Shown here: in pieces, positions 37,873-49,205 of the stretch | Numbering within the stretch: position 1 is the stretch's first letter | Layout: each line of letters starts with the position of its first letter | Origin: Dermatemys mawii | Lineage: Eukaryota; Chordata; Testudines; Dermatemydidae | Direction: 5' to 3' | NCBI GenBank assembly: GCA_007922305.1 | Contig: ML677348.1 | Location: 14,160,616 to 14,224,615 of the forward strand | Length of the DNA: 64,000 nt | Program-made: the position numbers and the translations under genes | The notes under the pieces: generated by a model | Told to the model about the DNA's origin: nothing | The model's input: only the letters and a program-made list of their open reading frames with translations | The model's database searches: none

Positions 37873-39345
37873 AGCATAATTAAAGGCAATAAAATGCAGA
37901 TCTCCATGCACAAAAGAACAATAATTTTTGAAAGTATAAATGACGTGCTTATGCAATGAAAGCGAAGGAGTGCAATACTTCGTAGTTCAATACGACTAGT
38001 AACTGTGCGATAATAGAGGTAATGCAATACTTTAGGCCCTGATTTGCATGGAGAGACCTCTGTGTCTGACTTCAAGGGCCTCACCACAAAGGGTGGGTTG
38101 TAGGATTGAGGTCAGTGTGCTTTGCTTAACATCTTGTGACATGATGAACATCTTCAACTCTCTTGTGAGCTTAGTTACATGCACAACTTATTGTCAGGAT
38201 TTTTTTTAAAAAATCAGGGAGATGTTTTTGTGCTCCCACATGCACATCTAACCCATGCCCCCTTAGTCATTAACATATGTCTCTTCTTTCTTGTGCTTCC
38301 CTTTGCACTCTAAACCACTTTTCACAGTTCCATTTTCTTCTTCATTGTACACACAAGAAGAAAATTTTCACATGAAAGGTTATTTTTAGTGATGCTGAGA
38401 GCAAAATGTTCAATTTAAAATAGAAAAGAAATCTGAATCCCCTTCAGTTCCTCATAAATAGTTTGTCATACCTAGTCACATAACATATTTGTTCTTCTGA
38501 AAGACTTCAAACACTAATCCTGCTCTGTATTCTTTGCAGAGTAAAAATACCTTCTTGTTCACTTTTTGCCCATGTGTGTTCACACATGTAAGATCATATG
38601 GATTTCTACAGGCAGATTTGCAGCCTTTTCAGAGTTATTTGAACTATAATTATAAATGGTATATAGGTTCACTGTCCAATAGAAAGGTGTTTGATATCTG
38701 GATCAGTATTAGTGCTTCAGGCATGGATGTTATTTTTATTACAACTGCACATTTTAGTTATGATTTGCATTCTTCTGTAAAAATGGATTTTTTATGTTTC
38801 TAAATACTTTTTTCTTATTTTTACAATTGATTTTAGCAGATAGTCCACCAAACAATATATAAACAAGAAAGTCATTTTAAATGTGTGTTAAACCCCATAA
38901 ATATATAAACACTAGAAAATCAAATTCCTTTTTGTCATATGTATTATATCACAGCAGGTTGTGAACTGTTGTGTTTGATATTTTAACTTGGTAATATTTG
39001 AATATAAAAGACCTTTTTAAAGAAAAGTTGAACATTTTCTCAGTACAATATCTGCTGTTAAAAGTCAGGATATATCAGCAATTCCTACCCCACAATATCT
39101 GAGATACTCTTGTTATTTCATTTTCTAAATAAAGAAAAAGACTGAGTCTTTGTGCTGCAACTAGGAGGTTGGTGAATAGACTTCAGCATAGGCTATCATT
39201 TAAGCAAATGACCATTACTTTTATCTTGAAATCCCATCACTTGTTTTCAGGGAAACAGACTAGATTATTGTGGTTGCCTCCTCCAACAGTGGCCATAACG
39301 GGTCTCAAAGCAGACAAGGAACCCAGCAGTCTTTTCATTGTCTTT

Positions 39346-39369
39346 TCATTGGCTCATTGGAGCCAATGA
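39346..39369. repeat. Perfect 10-bp hairpin with opposed CCAAT boxes
   Basis: TCATTGGCTC, loop ATTG, then GAGCCAATGA. The stem contains ATTGG and CCAAT facing each other. No promoter context is visible, so it may be the relic of a foldback repeat. Confidence 0.85.
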
Positions 39370-40139
39370 AATGTGGCTCCAAATAAGTGTCCCTTAGCCA
39401 GCTCCCAACTCATGGGAAGAATTGGGCATAAATCTCTAATCTTTATCATTGTAAAAGTCAAGTCCCCATCCAACCCCATATGGAATCAGTTCCTCACGCC
39501 AAATGATGATCAGCCAAAAGCAGAGCATGAAAAGATACATGGTGGATGCCTCGGACCTCAGGTCTACCAAAAACTTTAGCCCAGTGGGGCTGCCATTAAT
39601 CACAAAGCAATATAATCAACACAGGTTCGCTGAATAAAGATCATTAGTTACTGCCTTCCCCACCCTTGATGTCAATTTGTCCACAAATAAAAGGTAAGAA
39701 CAGCAAATCAATAGATTGGTGGGGTAAGGTAAAAACTTCCCAATCATAAAAGGGAATTCTTCCCCTCCATTGCAGCTGTGGGGGTTAAATCATTATTTGC
39801 TCTGCATCTCCAGCTCCTGCTTTTGTTTAGGGAAAAAAATATCTTGAAGGAACATACACTTTTGTGTTCTGCAAGAGGGAACCAGATTCCCACATCTAAT
39901 TATTTATTTTTGTGCAGTCTTTCAGTATAGATGGCCCAATGCCTCAAATTTGAACATCCCCAATTTTAGAGGAGGGTTCATGATCCTGCCCCAAATCCAT
40001 GACCCTCTCTGTCATTTGGGAACACAACAAAGTTGGCACTCTGTCACCTTTTGACAATGTTCACTTGTATGAAAGTACATTAGTGTCCTAATTGACCATA
40101 TAGTTTGCCAGTTTCAAATAATTGCTATTTTGCAGAAAT

Positions 40140-41390
40140 CCTGGCTTAGCACCCAGTGTGAGTGCGTCAGCTGAACACTGCGGTTGGCATTCACAAGGGG
40201 GACTTAGATGCTGCCATGTTCAGCATTGCAATGTCTAACTTTTAGGTGCTCTGCTACCAAGTGGAATTTGCAAACCTGAGATACCCAGGCCCCCTACACA
40301 AGCAGGAGTGCTGGAACAATTTGTATAGTGGGGGTGCTGAGAGCCATTGAACCAAACTGTAAACCCTGTATTTGATGGAAACCATATGAAGCTAGAGGTT
40401 GTGGCAGCACATACACATCCCAGTTCCGGCAAGGCAAGGCAAGAGGAGAGTTAGGTGCCTAAGAATGGGATTCACAAAAGATGTCATGCTCAGAAGAGAG
40501 ATGCCTGAGATAACCCATAGGAAATGCTAAGGAGAGGGGTGAGACCTATATCCCATCCATCAAAGGATATTTGGTGCCTTACTCTGGATCAAAGGGACAT
40601 GCTTTTTTCCAGTTGGGATTCAGCCATGAACCCTTTCTTGGATTTAAGTGCCTATGGCAGGTCAGCGCTTTTTCAAGAAAAGCAAAGGTGAAGGGACTGG
40701 CACTCCCTGCCCCTTTAATAACTTTTAGCGTAGTGATTAGACCACTTACTCAGGACTTGAAAGACGTATGTTAAGTTCCTCTTTTGCAGAGCAGGGATTT
40801 GAACTTAAATCTTCATTTTCCTAGGGGAGTGCTCTAACCTCTGGTTTACAGGGAATTTTATGACAGGGTTCTCTAAATCTCTCCAGCTGAGTTTTTTCCA
40901 CTGTGTATAAATGCTGCCGTAGTAACTGAGCCAGAGAGAGAATTAAATGCACCTGTAGCCTAATTGTAGTCTCTGCTGGGAGGTGAAAGAACCAGTGTTA
41001 AAATCTCTGCTGTACTTCAGGCAAAGGAGTGAATTGAACCCCAGGTCTCCCAGGTAAATGCTCTAACTACAGGGCCACCACCACTTCTTATTCCTCATTT
41101 TGGACATTTTATGTAGGTTTAAGCATGTTCTGAGCACATCTACCAGATGGGGCCCCAGAGGTAAACGAGGAGGGGCATAGATGTGAGTTAGGCACTGAGC
41201 TGCTGGGTAACATCAAAACTGAGGTGGCTGTGTGCATATCTAGCTGCTGAAATTTAGTCTTCTGAGGGACTTTAATAGCAGAAACTCAAATCCCTAGGGA
41301 CATTAGGCAGCAGCTCACCAGGGGTTTTGTGAATACCGGTGTCACCTAAATGACTTTGCCAAAAGTGGCAGACAGACACCTAAATCCTGG
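40140..41390. mobile_element. Composite degraded DNA-transposon-like repeat with tRNA-like inverted modules
   Basis: The block combines a left part (40140-40300), a nested MITE (40303-40414), a middle with two inverted modules, and a right part (41100-41390). Module 1 (about 40731-40850) pairs GTGATTAGACCACTTACTCA with the complement of GAGTGCTCTAACC. Module 2 (about 40965-41075) pairs GTAGTCTCTGCTGGGAGGTG with the complement of CACCTGGGAG-like CTCCCAGGTAAATGCTCTAA. On the minus strand module 2 reads GTTAGAGCATTTACCTGGGA, then GGGTTCAATTCACTCC, close to tRNA A and B boxes. No transposase is seen. I know this type as a reptile repeat but cannot name the family; ends are approximate. Confidence 0.55.
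40303..40414 (+). repeat. hAT-like MITE, copy 2, nested
   Basis: CAGGAGTGCTGGAACAATTT, TGCTGAGAGCCATTGAACCA and TGTAAACCCTGTATTTGATG match the copy at 32164 in order. It ends in GTGGCAGCACATA. It interrupts the composite element, so it inserted later. Confidence 0.65.
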
Positions 41391-41734
41391 TATCCTTATG
41401 TTATACCAACTTGGCAGTCCTGTGGAGTTATTTCAAGGAGGCCACGCTTCAGCCTTCTCTGGAGAGTAGTTTTAGCACTTCTCTCTCTGGTGAAAAAACC
41501 AGAGGATCCATGCAATGAGAAAACCATGGCCCATCCTTGTCTTTAAACAACGCTTTTCCCCCCACAGACAAATATGGCAACACACAGAGCCCCTTGAAAG
41601 CTGTGTTCCATGTAACGCAGGGAGAAAGCATATGCTCGTACATCTTCCCCATACTCTATCACCATATAGTGCAGAAGAACCTCTCTGGCCCTGTTATTAG
41701 TTGTCCCTCCATATTCCCCTTTATGAATATTATG

Positions 41735-42374
41735 TAGGGTGACCGAATTGGCTGGGACAGTCCTGAAAGGCAGAGTTCAAATCCTGGTCGTGGGCTGAAT
41801 GACTTCAGGACAGCATTTTTCTTGGATTCCCTGTGGCACTGCTCAGCACTTGCCTGAGGCTCTGGGATGGCGCCAGCCACTTTCTGGTGGGGGAGCTGAG
41901 ATGGGCCCCCCTTGCTATGATGTTCCACCCCCTGCTCCTCCTTTCCCCCTGAGGCCTGGCCAGGCCAGAAGCCAGAGCCAGGTAATAGTAAGAGCCACCC
42001 AGAGAGCCCAGGCTGCTGTGGGGAGCCCTTGAGTCCTGGACCCTCCATTTGCCCTGGACTGTGCACCTAAAGGGGTGAGAACATGGGGTGCCTAACTCTG
42101 GGTCAAGGGGAGGTGGAGGCTCCAGGGCACCCCATCACCCCATCCAGGGCAGATGGAGGCTCCAGGGCTCCCCACAATAGTCCAGGTTCCCTGGGCAGCT
42201 CTTACAAAGGCCCGGATCTGGCTTCCAGCCTGGCCAAGATGTGAGGCCTTGGGTGGAAAAGGAGGAACTGGGGGCAGGCCATGGGAGAAGAGGAGGAACA
42301 GAAGGTCAGGTCACAGAGGGGGCAGAGATCTTGCATGTGTCCTGCTATTGCCTTTTGAAAAGGTGGTCACCCTA
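41735..42374. mobile_element. TA-flanked DNA element, long form (GGGTGACC ends)
   Basis: It runs from TAGGGTGACC to GGTCACCCTA, a 10-base perfect inverted repeat including the TA, and spans about 640 bases. The interior is G+C-rich with a partial repeat, GATGGAGGCTCCAGGG near 42150 and GGTGGAGGCTCCAGGG near 42111. The same ends flank the 124-base element at 45772. No transposase frame is present; the 135-codon minus-strand frame at 41659-42066 crosses its boundary and is not a gene. Confidence 0.72.
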
Positions 42375-42560
42375 ATATCATGATGGGCGTCACCTGCCTC
42401 TGATTTTTAAAATTTAAATTAACAATAGCTATGTGTCAAGATGTGTGTCTTCATTGAAATAAGCCTTTGAGATCTGTACCGAATTAGAGGAATTACTATT
42501 CAATAATATATGTGCTGTATTTACTGAAACTTGTTCTTCAGATTTCATGGTGCCACCAAA

Positions 42561-42586
42561 TATATATATATATAGAGAGAGAGAGA
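42561..42586 (+). repeat. (TA)n(GA)n compound microsatellite
   Basis: About seven TA units pass directly into about six GA units. Confidence 0.9.
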
Positions 42587-43544
42587 AAATCACACTTATG
42601 CATTACAAGTATTAATTAGCTCAAACTAAAACTGTGTCTCCGGGTGCCCCAAAATGTATCCAAGCCTAAATTTCTGACTTAGGCCCTGTTGAATTTGAAG
42701 TGGGAAGTCCTCCATTTTTAAAATATAAAAATACTTGAAAGAGTGTCTTTTTAGCAATTTGAGTGGCTTCTCTTTTATTCTGCACATTGCAAAATTGTAT
42801 TGATATTATAATAAAAGGAGAAAAGGAAGAATGATGTAGTAAAAATTAACATTATCAGGCCCAAATTAAGAGGAAACTTTTTGTTATTGTAATCTTAATA
42901 TTTCTCAGTTGCAGGTGTGCCTGTATATCACTAGTCTTTATTGTATTACAAAAAATTACATTGTGAAATAAATGCTAAAATTTAAGGAACAGCTTAAGAA
43001 TATTGATTCATTCTTACTTGACAGATGAAATCATGGTTGCAGCACTAACCACAGCAATTATGGCATTAAAATGCCAAGAAATTAGGGGTCAGAATAACAG
43101 ATAATTTTCTTCCTTGTGTCAAATTAAAAATTGACATTCTTTGACAGCACAGGATCTCTGGCTGAGAAAATTATGACAGCTTAACTCATCTTGTACGTGT
43201 AAAGCTGTAATTGATAATGAACTTTACTGTGACAGCCTTCTCCTGTGGAGAAACATGACAGAACATCTCTGGTACAAAGTCTGTATCTCTTTTCAATATG
43301 TAAACAGTAGTTATATTGGACATTAGATGTTATTTGGAATTCTCTTTACTGTTGGTTTACATCATAATCCAGATCCTTTTTTTCTGAACAGGTTCAGCTG
43401 ACTTCAAAGAGCTGATGTTCAAAAATACTAATGCATAAAACAATGATATCTAAAGCACACCGGGTAAAATTGTTACTGTATTATATGTCCATCTATATTC
43501 TCAGAGGAATGACCATTTCACAGGCTAATCAATATAAATCTCAT

Positions 43545-43735
43545 GGCCTAAATTTTCAATAGTGACTAGGGATTTTCGGTGCCTCTCTTTTTGGGTGCCC
43601 AACTTGAGAAACTTTGAAAGGACATGATTTTTCAGAAGTTCCAAGCACTCATTCTTTTGAAAACATGTGTCTCAAGTTTGGTACCCAGATATGGCGGAAC
43701 TCAAACTCACTAGTTATTTTTTAAAAGCCAGGGCC
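43545..43735. repeat. Long foldback element (about 190 bases)
   Basis: Outer arms GGCCTAAATTTTCAATAGTG and, at the right, AGTTATTTTTTAAAAGCCAG then GGGCC are roughly complementary. Inner arms GGGTGCCCAACTTGAGA and TCTCAAGTTTGGTACCCA pair well. It is a degraded palindromic MITE. Confidence 0.68.
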
Positions 43736-44592
43736 TTACTCTTCCACTTCATAAATTACTGTGTGATTGAAGCGTGAACAGCACACTAATATACATTTCA
43801 TTTAAAAAAAACATTGAACATAACCATATGAATAATTTTTCAGTACTGCCTTGTGGATTAAACTGAAAATGATTAAGTGGAGATACTCATTTTGATGACT
43901 AAAAATGTAATTAAACCAGTCATATGTAACATTGAAAGCACATTTTTTGTATAAACTCACAGAAAGGTAATATTTTTGGCTTACTGCTCATTTATTTTTT
44001 TTTGTTTAAAATAATTGCCAGATCTCCATCTACTTTGATAGCACACAATTTGTTCATCATTAGTAGTGTTTAAAAAACCAAGTGAAGCATTGTACTGTAC
44101 AGTTTTTGGTTTGTATACACATTCTCGCTGGCTTTTCTTTTCTTTTTTTTCTTTTCATACTCAGTCGCAAATGTAGATAGGCAGTGCATTATAACTGCTA
44201 GCCTTTATGTGTATGGCATGTTCAGCAAAAGATGAATTGTACGTTTGCAGAAAAAACAAATGAATATGAAGAAGTTACTGGGTTCGGATATTTGTTCTGA
44301 GCAGTCACCTGTCAAAATACCTGAGCATACCTGCAGCCCACACAGCCAAATTGAAAAATGGGTAAAATGACTAGTATTCGACAGTCTGTTTCCATGCCCA
44401 TAAACTAATCCTAGGAGGACAGTTTTGCTGGCAGCTAGTGGAGCATAAGGCCTATACATTATTTATTTCTTTACTGTAGACTTTATAGTTAGCATATTTA
44501 AATGATTTAAAAAGTCATAATGGTGTGGTGGTCTTCCAGTGCTTTTCAGTTACCCTCCTTTCTGGGTTTTGTATTTTAGATGATATTTTCTT

Positions 44593-44668
44593 CTCTTATC
44601 TCTTTCTTTGATCTGACAGGAATAACAAAGCATCCCTCTGGATCTGCTATAGTGAAATATGCCCACAG
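44593..44668 (+). repeat. Copy 1 of a repeated in-frame block
   Basis: TCTCTTTCTTTGATCTGACA, then CATCCCTCTGGATCTGCT and GCCCACA. The second copy is at 44977-45047. In one frame this copy reads ISFFDLT, four residues, HPSGSA, then later H. Confidence 0.7.
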
Positions 44669-44976
44669 GAAGCAGAATAGAGCACGTCAGTTTTCACTTT
44701 TCTTTTTCTTGCTGAAACGCTCTTTGCTACTACAGAGGGCTGACATGATAGGGTTGTCAAGAACCATCAAGATAGATATATCTTTAACAAAGAGTTGGAA
44801 TGGGAGCCTTTCCTGCTGGCTGAACCTAGAAAAATTATGAGGAAAAAATTAACACACTTACCATTTGAATAAAATAAAAGACTTACATAATGACATCCAC
44901 TGCTAACCCTTGCAAGCATGTGCTTGTTCTTGCTCTTGCTCTGAGTTATTCTTATTTCTCTTCTCTTTTCTACTGT

Positions 44977-45047
44977 GATCTCTTTCTTTGATCTGACAGA
45001 ATATCAAAACCACCCCTCTGGATCTGCTTCATTGAATTGTACCCACA
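44977..45047 (+). repeat. Copy 2 of a repeated in-frame block
   Basis: TCTCTTTCTTTGATCTGACA, then CACCCCTCTGGATCTGCT and ACCCACA, about 380 bases after copy 1 and in the same orientation. It too reads ISFFDLT, four residues, HPSGSA, then H. It may be a short dispersed repeat; no splice sites frame it clearly. Confidence 0.7.
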
Positions 45048-45771
45048 AAATTGGCCACTTACATATTCAGTGTTGCCTAATTGCCTCCATACAAGGGCTG
45101 CTCCTGGCTTCCTCTCTGGGAGTAGTCATTGTATGAAACCATTGTGGATAGTTGTGAAATAACTGAGAGGTTGTCAGTGGTGTCAGTATCCTTTTTTCCA
45201 ACTTAATTGAAGGAAGATGTACAGCAAAAACTCTTATACATGCAAAAGCCGTAATGATAATGGCAATTATTTTGTTATGCACTAAGGGCTAAGCTCTGCT
45301 TCAGGGAATGTGTACATGGATCCTGTTGACTTTAGCAGGAGCTCCACGTCCTCATTGCTGTGAATTTGTGTCTTCCAAGCACCTCATATAGAGTGTTTTT
45401 TGTGTGTTTGCATGTGAGTGTGAAGAAATTATCCTGGGAAAGCCAAAGTGAACAAACGAGTTTTGCATTTAGTTATGAAAGTAGTTGTGTCTGTGATCAT
45501 TCTTATCTCTTCAGGGAATGAGTTCCAAAGTTTAGGTCCAGCTCCTTCTGCACTGATGAGCCTTCCCTTATCAATCCATGGTTACGTTGTTCTGATGGAA
45601 TTTCACTGGTTAAAGGGATTGTGGTCTCAGAGGGAGTGGCATTTACTCTTATTGCTAGGCTCAGTTTCATAGAAGACTTTGAATTCAGGAGAGATTCCTC
45701 AGACCAGTCTCTGGGGACTCAGTATAAGTAACACATAGGTCATTTACACCAGTGAATCAGAAAGCAGAATC

Positions 45772-45895
45772 TAGGGTGACCAGATGTCCCAATTTTATCA
45801 GGACAGTCCTGATTTTTGGGTCTTTTTCTTTTATATGCTCCTATTACTCCTCATCCCCATCCCAAATTTTTCACATTTGCTGTCTGGTCACCCTA
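45772..45895. repeat. TA-flanked MITE, short form (GGGTGACCAG ends)
   Basis: It starts TAGGGTGACCAGATGTCCC and ends GCTGTCTGGTCACCCTA, an inverted repeat of about 16 bases including the TA target. The total is 124 bases with a pyrimidine-rich centre. Its ends match the longer element at 41735-42374. Confidence 0.8.
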
Positions 45896-48769
45896 TCAGA
45901 ATTTGATCTGTAGAGTTCAGAACACAAAATAACCTTAAAACCAGATTATTATTCTAGTATGAATACATTAATTCATACTAATAACTGACTCACCATTGTG
46001 CCTTTATTGAGTACATTAGAACTGGTCAAATAATGAAAAATACTGATTTTTGACTTTTCATGAATAAGAGCAGAGCCCAATTCACTGTAATTGCTGAATC
46101 CTATTATTTGTTGCTCCTGAGTATTCAAAGAACTGAGGTAGTCATTAAAATGTATGATTCATAATAATTTCACAAATTGTAGCACAAATGATTTTATCCA
46201 AAAAGTTAAACCAAAAGTATGGGGTTTATTTGATACTCATTATTCCCATTTAAAAAGTTTGTCATCCACACAGAGGAGGAAAGTGAGCAATGCTATCTCA
46301 CTTAGATGACCCAATACACAGCACAAATAACACAGAAATGTTCCAAGTGAAGAATTTGCATATAACTCACATAGCTGATTTGCAAATGAATTAATGCAGA
46401 AAATCAGGAAGAGTTCTTGAATTAACAAGTGAAAAAAAGAGTTCTTCACTAACCAAAAAGAGTGCTTAATTTATAATGAATATTATTTGCAATGAAAAGT
46501 CATGTAACAAATGACCACTTCTAGAGAGTACATTGATCCTCCACTACTTATACCTCTCTGGAGCCATCTTAGAGTGTTATCTCAAAATTAGATTTGTAAT
46601 CAATACAATCCATGTGAAACAGATAATTCCACTGCTGTCCAGCTTTTACAACAAAAATAAGAACAATTCAGATCTTATATATAAAAACTGCTTCTTCATG
46701 TTCAGATTTTTTATTGCATGGTATTGAGAGGGCTAATTATTGATTTGAGAAATTAGCAGCAAATACTTTAGCAGACACTTCAAGTCATATCTTACGCAAG
46801 GTGAGAGGAGTGAAAATTACTGACTGATGATTGTACTGGAAATAGCTAGAAGGAGCTCCTTTTTCTTGATTAGCACAGATTTCAGATATATTACACAGTC
46901 ATTACAACAGCATAAATTAACTATTATTCAACACATTTTGCATATATTAGTTTGTTGGAGAGAGATTACTCAGTCTAAGTGTGTAGCAATTTCAGTTATG
47001 GAGCTGTAAAACTGAACTTTTAAAACATTTTAAACATATTGATAATGTCTTTTTAATGCCATTTTCAAGCCTGGGTAGAGCATATCTATATTATAGTTTT
47101 CAATTTATGTCAAGAACAGAGAGTGGATTTTTGAAGATTTTTTTGTTGGAAATAATCCAAATGTAATTATTTCCTTAAGATCCCTGAAAATTACTGAGTG
47201 TACTTTTATTTTTAAAATAACAACATAGCCTATGTTAAAAAGTGAAACCATAAAACTGTAACAAATATACAGAAAAGTTACAATTCTTGTCTCACAGATC
47301 CTATATTTAAGACTGACCTTTCAGTATTTGTAACTCTGTAGCACTTCCCAATTAGTCCTTTTTCAGCTTTTTGTTTTGAAGGTTTGCCTATTTTCTAAGA
47401 TAGCTTTTCTGGCCTGTGGCACATGAGTTGTAGGCTGGGGATGACTCATGCCTTCCCAGCATTACCAGATTCCGGGTGTTTCTGCCAGTATAACATGAAA
47501 CAGTAGGATTTAATAGTCTCTACACTTTGGTCAGAGAGAAAGGCAAAGCGAAAATTTAAGGGATGTGTTAGGAAAGATTGATGAGACTTGTGGGAGAAAA
47601 ACACTATTGAGTGGTTGGGATCCACAAGACTGCCCTAATATTCTCCTTCCCTTCAGTTTATACCATGTACCTACAGTAAATATTGATACTCCAAAAGTTC
47701 ACTATAGACTATCTTCACTCCAGTTTACTGTCACCAAAATGGAGAGGAAATATTAGCAAAACGGTCGAGTAAGAGAACCACATTTTTTATTGTGATTTAC
47801 TGGATTTCATTAGCAAGAAAAAGTTTTCAGTCATGGCTTTTACTACTATTCTTTCAACAAGCAACTGGAAGCAGTTGAACATGAAATCACATTTTAATTT
47901 TTTATATACTTTTATTTTTATAAACCAAAAAAATACTAAAATATGGATATTATATATTTTGATTTACTAACTGTGTCTGTTCGTGTATTCCAAGCATTAA
48001 AAAATAATGCCTTATGGTGATCATGTTTTATTTCAATAATAAACCAGAAGAAAAAAATCATGGTTAAAATACATTCCTTCATGATTAAATACCATTTCTT
48101 TTGTATTACTTGCAAACTCTCAAAAGGCCTGTTCTGTTGTTTGTTTCTCTATTTTCTTGCTTTTTTCTTGGCTTTCCCCACAGAGTATGTTCTTAATTGT
48201 AAAGAAAGTGAAATAAAATATAGTGTATATCTCATATGATACAGCTTTCTGAAGTATATATGTTAACTAACTCATGACAGGAGACATTACTAGTTAGTTT
48301 AGATATTGGATTAATCTCTTATCCTACAAGGAAGCATTCTCTAGATTTTAAACTATATCTTCATTTATTTATATATCTACATCTAAAGATTATAATATAC
48401 CAAAAATTCAAAGCTGTACTTAGCTTGTGACCACCTGAAGTAAAATTAAACTGTGTAAAATAATATTACTCTGATTTGAACAAAATATTCCATTCCCTAC
48501 AGAAATTACCAGAAAAGCTCTAGCACAAAAACCAGTCCTTATCGTTTACTCACAAATGTGGTTCTGTTATCTTCTCTACTGGGACTCCATGCAAATTCTA
48601 CCAACAGGGCTCTCTAAGGAGAGCTGTTGTATTGGTGCCCTCTCTGGCTGCCCTAGTTAAAGGAGGTGAATAAGTCCCTATTAGTTAATAGTCCATCTCT
48701 CTCTCCTGCTGTGGCGCAACGGCATCTGTAATATTTTCTTAAGTTTTGGATGTAATCTTATAAGAAAGA

Positions 48770-49205
48770 TTGGAAGGAGTTCATTGATGAGCATCGAAAT
48801 GATGAGAGGACAGGAAAGATTGATTTATGGGCCAGATTTAAAGAGCTTGGCAAGTGGTGACTGAGTGAAGGGGGGCATAGTTAAAATCTAGAAATATTTG
48901 AAGGTTGTTGTAAGGTAGAGGAATTATTTAATGTGCCACCAGAAGTGTATATCTATCGCAGTCTGAAAGGATATTAAAAAAAGGAAAATGTAGGCTGAAC
49001 TTTAGGAAAAACTTCCTGACAGATGTAATTGGGCTATAAAATAGTTTCCAAAGTACATTGTGGAATCCCCATTATTTGAGTCTTTTAAAACTAGAATGAA
49101 CAACCACTAGAAAAATATAGAGAACAGTCTTGCATTGGCAGGAAGATAGACTGGATGATCTAAAACTTTTCCATCAGTAACATCTATTCTGCTGTGTTCT
49201 ACTGC
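48770..49205 (+). mobile_element. CR1-type LINE 3' portion
   Basis: The order is AAAGATTGATTTATGGGCCA (48817), TAGAAATATTTGAAGGTTGT (48889), GGCTGAACTTTAGGAAAAAC then TTCCTGAC (48993-49020), GTGGAATCCCCATTATTTGA (49060) and AGACTGGATGATCTAAAACT (49149). These follow the CR1 3' end, including the RKNFL block and the TGGATGATCT tail. Confidence 0.75.

Noticed and set aside
41659..42066. 135-codon minus-strand reading frame
   Set aside because: It crosses the boundary of a TA-flanked DNA element and owes its length to high G+C content.
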